Source: an uncultured bacterium
GTDB lineage: Bacteria > Acidobacteriota > Thermoanaerobaculia > Multivoradales > JAHEKO01
Assembly (NCBI GenBank): GCA_938016625.1
Contig: CALILB010000056.1
Location: 1-11,957, forward strand
Direction of reading: 5' to 3'
Length of the DNA stretch: 11,957 bases
Shown here: positions 1-9,552 of the stretch, piece after piece
How positions within the stretch are numbered: the stretch's first letter is position 1
Layout: each line of letters starts with the position of its first letter
The notes under the pieces: generated by a model
What the model was told of the DNA's origin: nothing
Seen by the model: only the letters and a program-made list of their open reading frames with translations
The model's database searches: none
Position numbers and translations under genes: made by a program

Positions 1-212
1 TGAGCGTGATCGACATTGATCAGCAGCTCGACGGGGTTGCGATAGCGGCTCCAGGACTCGCTGTCGATGGCGGAAAACAGCTGACGCACCTGCGGATTCC
101 AGGTCCACCAGAGGTTGTAGGATAGATCGTAGAGGCGCTCGAGATCGGCAGGCAGCTCGATGTCGGCCCCTTGTAGGCTGGGGATGGGAATCAGGGTCTC
201 AAGACGCGTCAC
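1..212 (-). CDS. glgP: Alpha-glucan (glycogen/maltodextrin) phosphorylase, N-terminal part only
   Basis: Only the first 70 codons lie in the window; the rest runs off the left edge. Reading from a GTG at 212-210, the product contains LYDLSYNLWWTWNP and later RYRNPVELL. This is the signature of the DUF3417 domain that opens the GT35 alpha-glucan phosphorylases found in Thermotoga, actinobacteria and many other bacteria, as opposed to E. coli MalP/GlgP. The family releases glucose-1-phosphate from the non-reducing ends of glycogen or maltodextrin in the cytoplasm, using a PLP cofactor; the PLP lysine lies far outside this fragment. A strong Shine-Dalgarno, AAGGAG at 227-222, sits 9 nt before the GTG and supports the start. 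It is transcribed divergently from malQ-glgX across a roughly 104-bp region, fitting shared control of glycogen breakdown. The family call rests on a short but distinctive motif. Confidence 0.85.
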   Translation of the reverse strand, partial: MTRLETLIPIPSLQGADIELPADLERLYDLSYNLWWTWNPQVRQLFSAIDSESWSRYRNPVELLINVDHA

Positions 213-316
213 CAAACAACTCTCCTTGTCCAAATCGTCGACAATGCTGTAACGGAGGGTAGCCCGAGTCGCTGTAGATTCGGGCTTGTGAGTCGCACGA
301 GGTTATCATCTCCTCC
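213..316. promoter_or_regulatory. Divergent glgP/malQ intergenic region
   Basis: This is the only long non-coding stretch and must hold the leader of glgP (leftward) and probably the promoter of malQ (rightward). I see no strong sigma-70 pair. The best rightward candidate is TTGTCC at 226-231 with TGTAAC at 248-253, 16 nt apart, each matching four of six consensus bases. A TAGATT at 275-280 also matches four of six but lacks a -35 partner. A perfect inverted repeat lies in the middle (see separate entry). The region is clearly regulatory by position, but the exact promoters are not resolved. Confidence 0.5.
261..286. promoter_or_regulatory. Perfect 7-bp inverted repeat, possible operator or leader hairpin
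   Basis: AGCCCGA at 261-267 is repeated as its exact reverse complement, TCGGGCT, at 280-286 with a 12-nt spacer. It lies between the divergent glgP and malQ starts. It could be an operator for a sugar-responsive repressor controlling both units, or a stem-loop in the malQ leader. No known binding-site consensus is recognised and no U-tract follows, so it is not a terminator. Confidence 0.4.
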
Positions 317-1806
317 ATGACGAGACGAGAGAGCGGCGTCCTACTCCATCCGACTTCTCTTCCTGGTCGGTTCGGTATCGGAGACCTCGGCCCCCAGGCC
401 AGGCGATTCCTCGACTGGCTCGAAGCCGCCGGTCAGAGTGTATGGCAGGTACTCCCTCTCGGGCCCGTCGGTTATGGCAACTCGCCCTACAACGCCGCCT
501 CCACGTTTGCCGGCAACCCGATGCTGATCTCGCCGGACCGACTGGCCGACGCTTCCCTGCTGCCACCGTCGGCACTGGAAAAGCTGCCGGCACTGCCGGC
601 CGAGCGGGTCGACTATCCGCGGGCGACCGCCGGCAAGAACGATCTGCTGCGGACATCCTGGGAGTACTTTGTGGCCTGGGCGCCGGCGGTGGTCAAGGAC
701 GAGCTGCAAGCGTTTTGCGAAGCACCCGAGCAGCTTGTGTGGCTCGAGGATTGGGCCCTTTTTGCAGCCCTCAAAGCGAAGTTCACGGGCCGGCCCTGGC
801 AGCAATGGCCGCGGGAGCTGGCGCTTCGATCGCCCGTGGCGCTGGCGGAGGCTCGTCGGGAGCTCGCCGACGAGATCGCCTACCATCGCTATCTCCAATT
901 TATGTTTTTCCAGCAGTGGGAACAGCTCAGGGCCGACGCCAATCAACGCGGGATCCGGGTTTTTGGCGATCTCCCCTTCTATGTCGCCCTCGACTCGGCC
1001 GACGTATGGGCCAATCCGGGGCTGTTCTGTCTGGACGACGAAGCTCAGCCGATCGACGTCGCGGGGGTGCCTCCCGACTATTTCAGTGAGACCGGCCAAC
1101 TCTGGGGCAACCCCATCTACCGGTGGGACCGTTTGCGGGAAGAGGGCTATAGCTGGTGGATCGACCGCTTCAGGATCAACCTTCGTCTGACCGATCTGCT
1201 CCGTATCGATCACTTTCGCGCTTTTGTCGAATACTGGCAGGTACCCGCCGGTGAGCAGACGGCCATCGCCGGCCGGTGGGTCCGGGGGCCCGGACGCCGG
1301 CTCCTCGACGCGGTGCGTGAGGCCCTGGGAGAGCTGCCGCTGGTGGTCGAAGATCTGGGAATCATTACCGACGAGGTCAGGGAGTTGCGAGCTGCCCTCG
1401 CGCTGCCGGGAATGAAAGTTCTCCAGTTCGGCTTCGACACCGTCGACAGCGAGCATCTGCCCCACCGGATCACCACCGACACGGTCTACTACACCGGCAC
1501 CCACGACAACGACACCGCCGTCGGGTGGCACGCGGCGATGGACACCGAGCAACGGCAGCGTGTACGGACCTACCTCGGACATTCGGCCTCGACCATCCAC
1601 CAGGTCATGATCCGCACCGTACTGACCTCGGTGGCCGATCTGGCCGTCATCCCCATGCAGGACATTCTCGGACTGGGTAGCGTCGAGCGGATGAATCGAC
1701 CCGGAGAGCCTCGCGGCAACTGGGAGTGGAGACTACAGACCGAGCAGCCGAGTGACAGCCACGCCACCTGGCTGAGGGAATTGACCGAGCTTGCCGGGAG
1801 ACTCCC

Positions 1807-1810
<4 letters not shown>
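317..1810 (+). CDS. malQ: 4-alpha-glucanotransferase (amylomaltase), GH77
   Basis: MalQ transfers glucan segments between maltodextrins and releases glucose, recycling short chains left by phosphorylase and debranching enzyme. The 497-residue product matches the short amylomaltase form (Thermus type, about 500 aa) and not the 690-residue E. coli form. It opens with SGVLLHPTSLPGRFGIGDLG, typical of the family. Catalytic residues are visible: nucleophile Asp298 in LLRIDHFRAF, acid/base Glu345 in VVEDLGI, and transition-state Asp397 in YTGTHDNDT. The family's NSPYN and DLPFYVA motifs are also present. The ATG start fits the homologous N-terminus, but the only purine-rich site, GAGG at 299-302, is 14 nt away. 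It could also pair with CCTC at 312-315 just before the ATG, so initiation may be weak or structured. Its TGA overlaps the apparent glgX start, so the two genes form one operon. GlgP is divergent. Confidence 0.96.
1796..1800 (+). promoter_or_regulatory. Ribosome binding site supporting a CTG start of glgX
   Basis: GGGAG at 1796-1800 lies inside the malQ 3' end, 6 nt before the CTG at 1807-1809. That spacing is ideal and favours CTG 1807 over the only later conventional start, GTG 1891, which would cut into conserved sequence. Confidence 0.6.
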
Positions 1811-3783
<1,973 letters not shown>

Positions 3784-3805
3784 GAAGCGGAGCTGCCTGG
3801 GCTTC
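3784..3805. terminator. Convergent glgX/GH13 junction with a weak inverted repeat
   Basis: Only 21 bp separate the convergent stop codons of glgX (TAG ending at 3783) and the GH13 gene (TAG at 3807-3805). GAAGC at 3784-3788 pairs with GCTTC at 3801-3805 around a 12-nt loop. There is no T-tract on either side, so as an intrinsic terminator it is poor. It may be a weak bidirectional hairpin or simply chance. Confidence 0.2.
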
Positions 3806-6800
3806 TAGTCCGATGGGTCTTTCAAGCGGCGGCGATCGATGCGGAAGCCGGCCTCCTCGGCCATCCGATTCAAGCCCTCGACAATCTCCCACCAGTCGGT
3901 GATCGCGGCCGGCAGATCTCGCGGTCGGCGCTCGGTAGCCGAGCTCCAGGCGAGAATCTCGAGGATCCACCGCCAGACCAGCATTTGCTCGAGCGACTCC
4001 TTGTGGATCCACTCCTGGTGCTGAACCGAGTGGACACCAATGATGTCCCGTGCCCGTTCACTGGCGAGCAGTGTCTCCATGAGATCGGTGGCGGTGCCTG
4101 CCCCGGTCTCGTGTGTCTGCCGACCCCAGCCCTCCGTCAAACCCAAGATCAGCGACGATGCCGTCCGCTTTGCCCCCTCCGGTTCGACATCCGCGGCCAT
4201 CAGACTCGACACTAGGGCCGCCTCGGCATCGAGCTCCTGATAGGTCACGTTCGAGTCCGCCACGGCCCCCCACTGGTCCCGAACCAGCTCGACGACGATC
4301 CAGCCGTAGAGCCCCGGTGCGAGCTCAGGTGTGGAATCCAGAGCGGCCGCCAGGGCGCGACCGGCGGCCTGGATCCGGGGTGTGGCCGAACCGGACAGTC
4401 GAGCCGTGAGTAGCGGCAGGGTGGTGAGTGCCAACAGCTGTCGCTCGGCCCGTTCGCGATGTCCCTTGAGTTCGGGGTCGGTTTCGCCGTAGGGAGCTAT
4501 CTCATTGGCGATCTCGCGCAGCTCACCGGATAGCCCCGTCAACACCTCTTCGAGCCCTTGCGCCTCGGTTTCTCCCGTCGACAGAGAGGCCAGCTCCGCC
4601 AGTCGCGGGGAGGTCAACGCTTGGCGAAGATGCAGGCGGATCGGCTCGAGCTCGATCTCCCGCCGGGCCGCCTCCATATCTTGAACGCCACGCCCGCCGA
4701 GACGGTCAGCCAGCCGCGCCAGGGTGTGGGCTTCGTTGTCTCGCAGCTCGCGGAAGCCGTGCAGGACACGATACTCGAAGGCGTCGAGGTCGATTTCCAA
4801 ACCACGCTCGAAAAGAACACGCCCCCTGACCAGATAGTGAAGACCGCTGATGGAGTCGGAGAAATGGACAAAGGATTCCTCGCCGCCGAGACCCAACGCC
4901 TCGGCCAGGTTGCGGGTCTGATGTTCCCCGCTGTCCGCGCCGAGGCGGATCCGAAAAGGCACCGAGCTCCGGATGTAGCCGTGAGCATGGGCATAGCGGT
5001 TGTTGAAGACCACCACTGCTCGCTCGTCACCACTGGCGTTCGAATACGCGATGACATCCTCGTTGACCTTGTCGTTGTCACCCACGCAGTCGAAGAAGAG
5101 GAAGCCGTCTACCCCGGCAAACAGCTCACGCCGTCTGAGCAGGGGCGTGATCTCCCTCTCGTGTCTGGCAACGAGATCGGCGTCCGCCTCCTCTTGTACG
5201 TAGGCCCGCCGGTACTCCATGCCGTACTTCTCGGTGAACCCCTCCACCTGACCGTGGGCAAACATCGGTAGACCGGGCAGCGTCGCCATCAACATACAGA
5301 CACCGAAATAGCGATCTTCGCGACCGAACTGGTCTACGGCAGTGCGCTCGTCGGGATTGCTCATGAAGTTGACATAGCGCTCGAGGATCCGCGGGTCGAA
5401 GGCCAAGGTCTCCTTTACCAGCAGCCGGAACTTGGCGTTCTCTTCGTCGCGCAGCATGTTCATGAAAGCGCTGTTGTAGACCCTGTGCATACCCAGGGTG
5501 CGTACAAAGTACCCTTCCATCAACCAGAAGGCCTCGGCCAACAGCAGTGTGCCGGGAGCCTCCGCGGCCACCCTGTCCACGACCTCCCGCCAGAACTCCT
5601 GCGGCATCTCACGATCGAAGTCCTCGCGCGTCATGGAGTGCCCGGCCCGGGTGGGAATGGCGTCACCACTGCCCAGCTCCGGAAACCAGAGTCTCCGGTA
5701 GTGCTTCTTGGCCAGCGTCATGGCCGCATCGAAACGGATGACGGGAAACCGGTGTGCCACCTCGATAATCGTCGAGATGACAGCTTCTCGAACCTCCTCG
5801 TGTCGGTAGTCGAGTTGGGCGGTATCGTTCCACGGCATCGAGGTACCATCGTTGCCGTGGTAGACGTAGCGGGACTCGTCCGAGCCGTGGTCGGTTCGCT
5901 TGAAGACCACTGACGCGTCGCTGCGATCGTAGTAGTGGTCCTCCAGAGCTATCCCGACCTCTGCCCGGGGTGAAAGATCGGGACCGTTGAAGGTATAGGC
6001 CGAGAAAGGTGGCTCCGCCACGCTCAAGAAACGGTTCGGATGGTCGAGCAGCCAGTCGGAGTCGATCCCCATGTGGTTGGGAACCATATCGGCGGCCAGA
6101 CGGACACCGTGGGCCCAGGCCCTCTGCTGAAGGCTTTGCAGCGCCTCGTCACCACCCAGATCGCCGGCGATGGTGTAGCTCTTGAGCGAATAGGCCGACG
6201 CCACCGCTTCGGGATTACCGCAAAGCTCTTTGATCCTCTTCGAGGCCGGGCTTCGCTCCCAGAGACCGATGAGCCAGAGTCCGGTGAAGCCCCTGCGGGA
6301 GATGGTCTCGAGGGCGGCGTCGGGAATCTGGTCGAGACTTTGTATCGGCCGCCCATGCTCCCGAGAAAGCTGATCGAGCCAGACATAGGTGTTCTTGGCC
6401 AGCAGCACCAGTCGGGGCATCCAACTCTGATCGGGGCTGTAGCGCTCCTCCTGGGCCTCGTCGGCGGGCCCGTAAGAGGGAACCTGGGTCGGGCCCGGTC
6501 CGGCACCGACAGCTCGAGGCCATTCTTCCGCCAGCAGAGCGAGCCTCGTCTCCAGACTGCTGGCGTGCTCGCCGAGGAGCTTTCGCCACCGCCCGAGAAT
6601 GTACTTCAACTGGCCGGCGAGTGAATCAGGAGCGGCGCGGCCAGGGGCCAGCAAGGAGTCGAGCAGGCTCTCCTTCTTGTCATCCAGACCGGGCTGACGG
6701 CTGAGAAAGTCGGCCAGCAGCAGAATAAATCGCGAATACCCGGGGGAGCCGACCAGCGAGCCCTCGTGCAGTGTCCGCGCAGCCCAGGCCGCCGCCGGGT

Positions 6801-7263
6801 TGCCGTTCATCAGCCAGAAGACGATCATCTCGCGCAGAATCGACCGTTGCCAGTTCTCCGCCTCTACCCCACTGCCATCGGCCTCGGCCAGGGCGCCCTC
6901 GGGAGTGGCGCGTCCGTCCAGGAATTCGCCGGCAAAGGTACGCAGAAGGTCACCTAGCGCGCGCGACCCGAGTCGACGGTCGAGCACCTCGAGTGCGCGC
7001 GGCAACAGCTCTGGCTCCTGCTCGTCGAAATAGTGCACCAGCAGAAGCTGAAAGACCTCTTCCAGAAGGGCCAGCGCCTGCAACTCGGCGGCCGTAGGGA
7101 GTGCCTTCTCGATCGTCGTCGGCTCGGCCGCGTCAGCAATGGTCTGGGCCAGCAGTCGTGCCTCACCCGGCATGGCCAGCGTCAGCTTGCCGACTATCGG
7201 ATGCGAAAAGAGCTTCTCGAGTTGAAGCCGCTGGCGAGCGCTACGAGAGATGAGAAGAGCCAA
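3805..7263 (-). CDS. Very large multidomain GH13 (alpha-amylase family) protein, specificity unknown
   Basis: The product has 1152 residues, about twice a simple amylase. Residues 1 to about 285 are helix-rich with no recognised domain. A GH13 barrel spans about 290-720: AGDLGGDEAL (366-375), region I DMVPNH (392-397), nucleophile Asp512 in VIRFDAAM, acid/base Glu577 in LLAEAFW, and transition-state Asp638 in SNPDER. The usual region IV His is Pro637, as in the NTPD motif of GlgE maltosyltransferases, although the rest does not resemble GlgE. A beta-type segment follows (about 735-835, with AVVVFNNRYAH), then a helix-rich C-terminus of about 310 residues. There is no signal peptide, so it is probably cytoplasmic. 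It is the last gene of the run, three nt after the glgC stop and in the same frame. The TTG start at 7263 has no visible ribosome binding site; the next candidate is ATG codon 31. A role in glycogen or maltodextrin processing is inferred from the barrel and neighbours; hydrolase or transferase cannot be decided. Confidence 0.85.
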   Translation of the reverse strand: MALLISRSARQRLQLEKLFSHPIVGKLTLAMPGEARLLAQTIADAAEPTTIEKALPTAAELQALALLEEVFQLLLVHYFDEQEPELLPRALEVLDRRLGSRALGDLLRTFAGEFLDGRATPEGALAEADGSGVEAENWQRSILREMIVFWLMNGNPAAAWAARTLHEGSLVGSPGYSRFILLLADFLSRQPGLDDKKESLLDSLLAPGRAAPDSLAGQLKYILGRWRKLLGEHASSLETRLALLAEEWPRAVGAGPGPTQVPSYGPADEAQEERYSPDQSWMPRLVLLAKNTYVWLDQLSREHGRPIQSLDQIPDAALETISRRGFTGLWLIGLWERSPASKRIKELCGNPEAVASAYSLKSYTIAGDLGGDEALQSLQQRAWAHGVRLAADMVPNHMGIDSDWLLDHPNRFLSVAEPPFSAYTFNGPDLSPRAEVGIALEDHYYDRSDASVVFKRTDHGSDESRYVYHGNDGTSMPWNDTAQLDYRHEEVREAVISTIIEVAHRFPVIRFDAAMTLAKKHYRRLWFPELGSGDAIPTRAGHSMTREDFDREMPQEFWREVVDRVAAEAPGTLLLAEAFWLMEGYFVRTLGMHRVYNSAFMNMLRDEENAKFRLLVKETLAFDPRILERYVNFMSNPDERTAVDQFGREDRYFGVCMLMATLPGLPMFAHGQVEGFTEKYGMEYRRAYVQEEADADLVARHEREITPLLRRRELFAGVDGFLFFDCVGDNDKVNEDVIAYSNASGDERAVVVFNNRYAHAHGYIRSSVPFRIRLGADSGEHQTRNLAEALGLGGEESFVHFSDSISGLHYLVRGRVLFERGLEIDLDAFEYRVLHGFRELRDNEAHTLARLADRLGGRGVQDMEAARREIELEPIRLHLRQALTSPRLAELASLSTGETEAQGLEEVLTGLSGELREIANEIAPYGETDPELKGHRERAERQLLALTTLPLLTARLSGSATPRIQAAGRALAAALDSTPELAPGLYGWIVVELVRDQWGAVADSNVTYQELDAEAALVSSLMAADVEPEGAKRTASSLILGLTEGWGRQTHETGAGTATDLMETLLASERARDIIGVHSVQHQEWIHKESLEQMLVWRWILEILAWSSATERRPRDLPAAITDWWEIVEGLNRMAEEAGFRIDRRRLKDPSD

Positions 7264-7266
7264 GGG

Positions 7267-8532
7267 TCACAGGACCGTGCCAGATGGAATCGTGCATCCT
7301 CGCGGCACGACTATGATGCCGCCACGGATGGCATAGTTCTCGTGGTCCGCCTCCTCTACGCCTTCGGCATTGACCAGTTCGACACCGTCACCGATGCGAG
7401 TATCGAGATCGATAATTGCTCTGCGGATGGTGCAGTTGCTGCCGATGCCGATGGGGGGCTTCCCCTCTTCCTCCGACAACCACTCGTAGCGGTTGGCACC
7501 CATGATCACGCTCTCTTCGATGATCGATCCTTCCCGCACCACTGCTCGAATACCGATGATCGAATCGCTTACCCGGGCCCCGGACAGCACACCGCCCTCG
7601 CACACCAGCGACTGATGTACCGTGCAGTCATCGACTTTTGTGCCTGGTAGAAACCGCGGGTGGGTGTAAATGGGTGTAGCCGAGCTGTAGAGATCGAGCG
7701 GCGGAACCGGCCGGGCCAACTCGATGTTGGCCTCGTGGAAGGCGGGAATGGTCCCGATGTCCCGCCAGTACCCCGCATAGCCGAAGGCAAAGACACGATG
7801 GCTCGGAACCGCCGAGGGGATCACCTCGTGCCCAAAGTCGGCGGCGCTGGTGCCGTCGAGGAGGTCTTGCAGCACCTTGGGCTGAAAGACGTAGATACCC
7901 ATACTGGCCAGACAATGGTCGGGCAGCGGCTCGAAACCCAGACGAGTCATCGTCTCCGCAGGCACGATCAACCGGTCGATCTCCGCCGGGTCCGTCGGTT
8001 TCTCCACGAAGTCGACAATCCGGCCGTCGCTTTCGATCTTCATCAGACCAAAGGCACTTGCCTGGTCGCGGGGCACAGCACTAACCGCCACCGTGAGGTC
8101 GGCTTCTTTGTCTCGGTGCCAACCGACAAAGTCACGCATCGACATCAGATAGAGCTGATCGCCCGAGAGGATCAAGACCTCGGACGGCCTCATATACATG
8201 AGTCGCGGCAGGTTTTGGCGCACCGCGTCGGCGGTTCCCTGGTACCAGTCGCGATTGGCGACGCTCTGCTCGGCGGCCAGGATGTTGACAAAACCGCCGC
8301 TGAAGACATCGAACCGATAGGTCTGCGAGATGTGACGGTGCATGCTGGCGCTGTTGAACTGGGTGAGCACAAAGATGCGATCTATTCCCGCGTGCAGGCT
8401 GTTGCTGATCGGAATATCGATCAAACGGAACTTCCCCGCCACCGGCACCGCCGGCTTGGCGCGGAAGCGAGTCAGGGGTGCCAGACGGGAACCCTGGCCA
8501 CCCCCCAGAATTGCTGTCACCACCTGCTTCAT
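7267..8532 (-). CDS. glgC: Glucose-1-phosphate adenylyltransferase (ADP-glucose pyrophosphorylase)
   Basis: GlgC makes ADP-glucose and PPi from ATP and glucose-1-phosphate, the committed and regulated step of glycogen synthesis. The 421-residue product has the nucleotidyltransferase signature GGGQGSRL (10-17), RAKPAVPVAGK, WYQGTADAVRQ, catalytic Asp125 in SGDQLY, FVEKP (175-179, Lys178 for glucose-1-phosphate) and YWRDIGT. A left-handed beta-helix fills the C-terminal third. Many segments (LTQFNSASMHRH, LASMGIYVF, TIRRAIID, IRGGIIVV) look like cyanobacterial and plant enzymes more than the E. coli one. However, the positions of the two activator (3-phosphoglycerate) lysines of the Anabaena enzyme, K382 and K419, appear to be Leu376 and Arg411. 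The ATG start has AAGGGG 5 nt upstream. It lies 23 nt after glk, and its TGA is followed in frame by the GH13 gene. No glgA is nearby. Confidence 0.96.
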   Translation of the reverse strand: MKQVVTAILGGGQGSRLAPLTRFRAKPAVPVAGKFRLIDIPISNSLHAGIDRIFVLTQFNSASMHRHISQTYRFDVFSGGFVNILAAEQSVANRDWYQGTADAVRQNLPRLMYMRPSEVLILSGDQLYLMSMRDFVGWHRDKEADLTVAVSAVPRDQASAFGLMKIESDGRIVDFVEKPTDPAEIDRLIVPAETMTRLGFEPLPDHCLASMGIYVFQPKVLQDLLDGTSAADFGHEVIPSAVPSHRVFAFGYAGYWRDIGTIPAFHEANIELARPVPPLDLYSSATPIYTHPRFLPGTKVDDCTVHQSLVCEGGVLSGARVSDSIIGIRAVVREGSIIEESVIMGANRYEWLSEEEGKPPIGIGSNCTIRRAIIDLDTRIGDGVELVNAEGVEEADHENYAIRGGIIVVPRGCTIPSGTVL

Positions 8533-8536
8533 CTAG

Positions 8537-8543
8537 TCCCCTT
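8537..8543 (-). promoter_or_regulatory. glgC ribosome binding site
   Basis: AAGGGGA on the minus strand ends 4 nt before the glgC ATG (8532-8530). It fixes the start at the expected N-terminus just before the GGGQGSRL loop. Confidence 0.6.
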
Positions 8544-8565
8544 GGGAATTGTCGTTCAATTGCCC
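8544..8565 (-). other. Imperfect inverted repeat across the glk stop, upstream of glgC
   Basis: On the transcript, GGG-C-AATT (8565-8558) can pair with AATTCCC (8550-8544) across a 7-nt loop, with one bulged C. The stem contains most of the glk TGA stop and ends just before the glgC Shine-Dalgarno. It could modulate coupling or processing between the two genes. It is short and AT-paired in part, so chance is plausible. Confidence 0.25.
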
Positions 8566-9527
8566 AGGGCGATCAAGTGGCTGGCCGCTCCACGCAAGGT
8601 GGCCTCTTCACTGACGATCAGATCCACCGGCACCGGCTCGAGGTAGGAGCGAAATCGACCCTTGGCCAGAAATCGGGTCCGGAACCGCTCTTCGTCGAAG
8701 GCCTCTCCTAGCCGCGGGAGGATGCCGCCGGCCAGATAGACGCCGCCCCGAGCCCCCAGGGTCAACACCAGGTCGCCGGCTACGGCGCCGAGCCAGCCGG
8801 CGAAGAGGGTCATGGCTTCGCCGGCAGGACCCTCCGGTTCTCGTCTTGCCTGCGCCGCCACCCCGCCGGGCTCGAGCTCGCGCGCCTCGACACCGGACAG
8901 CTGGGAGATCGCCTGGTAGAGCACCACCAGCCCGGGTCCCGACAGCACCCGTTCGGCCGAGACATGACCACAACGACGCTGTAGGAGCTCCACAACCTGC
9001 CACTCGCGCTCGGAGGTGGCGGCCAGGTCCCGATGGCCACCCTCGCCGGAGAGCGCCAGCCAGCCTCCCGGCTGCGGAATAAGAGCCGAAACCCCAAGCC
9101 CGGTTCCCGGACCGAGAATGGCGAGCGGCGAGCCGGCGCGTGCCTCGCCCTGTTTGAGGCGACGCCGATCCTGGTCACCGAGCGTCGGAATCGACAGGGC
9201 TGCGGCGGTGAAGTCGTTGATCACCTCGAGCCGGTCGAGCTCGAGCTGACGGCGGGTCTCCTCCACCGAGAAGCGCCAGACCTGATTGGTCATCTCCACC
9301 CGATCGGCATCGATGGGTGCGGCCACGGCAAAGCAGGCCAAGCGTGGACGCTCGCCGAGCTGGAGACCGGAGAGGAAGCTCTCGGCCGCCAGTGCCGGTG
9401 ACTCGAAGTCGGCACAATCGAAGGTCTGCCGGTCCCCGAGACCATCCGCTGCCGTCGAGAGGGCGAAGCGGACGTGAGTACCCCCGATATCGGCAACGAG
9501 AGCGGGAGCGTCCGACTTCGCGGTCAC
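8556..9527 (-). CDS. glk: Glucokinase (bacterial Glk type)
   Basis: This cytoplasmic ATP-dependent kinase makes glucose-6-phosphate, here probably from glucose freed by MalQ. The product is 323 residues (E. coli Glk 321). The phosphate-1 motif VADIGGTHVRFAL (11-23) is near the N-terminus; catalytic Asp105 lies in EVINDFTA; GPGTGLG (139-145), GEGGH (161-165, glucose contact) and GHVSAERVLSGPGLV match the E. coli-type Glk family and not the ROK kinases. The C-terminal GGVYLAGGILPR is also typical. The start is a GTG at 9527 without a clear ribosome binding site; the best is AGAG about 11 nt upstream. It lies 25 nt after the canonical gap gene, so ribosomes may arrive by coupling. The call is secure; the exact start is moderately sure. 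Confidence 0.94.
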   Translation of the reverse strand: MTAKSDAPALVADIGGTHVRFALSTAADGLGDRQTFDCADFESPALAAESFLSGLQLGERPRLACFAVAAPIDADRVEMTNQVWRFSVEETRRQLELDRLEVINDFTAAALSIPTLGDQDRRRLKQGEARAGSPLAILGPGTGLGVSALIPQPGGWLALSGEGGHRDLAATSEREWQVVELLQRRCGHVSAERVLSGPGLVVLYQAISQLSGVEARELEPGGVAAQARREPEGPAGEAMTLFAGWLGAVAGDLVLTLGARGGVYLAGGILPRLGEAFDEERFRTRFLAKGRFRSYLEPVPVDLIVSEEATLRGAASHLIALGN

Positions 9528-9552
9528 GTCACGATCAGCTCTGACAGGCAGG

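Noticed and set aside
226..253. TTGTCC/TGTAAC as a firm malQ promoter
   Set aside because: Each box matches only four of six bases and such pairs are common by chance, so it is mentioned only as a candidate within the intergenic entry.
341..1600. 419-codon open frame on the minus strand opposite malQ
   Set aside because: It lies wholly antisense to a gene with clear catalytic motifs. Its product resembles no family and is low-complexity in the way high-GC antisense frames are.
4558..5271. 237-codon plus-strand open frame inside the large GH13 gene
   Set aside because: It is antisense to the continuous GH13 reading frame, with no ribosome binding site or recognisable domain.
3805..7263. Calling the large GH13 protein GlgE because both have Pro-Asp in region IV
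   Set aside because: The barrel segments and domain order otherwise do not match GlgE, and no GlgE-pathway partners (treS, pep2) are present here.
7262..7280. GGTC-CTGT-GACC mini-hairpin at the glgC stop as a terminator or readthrough element
   Set aside because: It is only four base pairs with a 4-nt loop and no U-tract; too weak to interpret.
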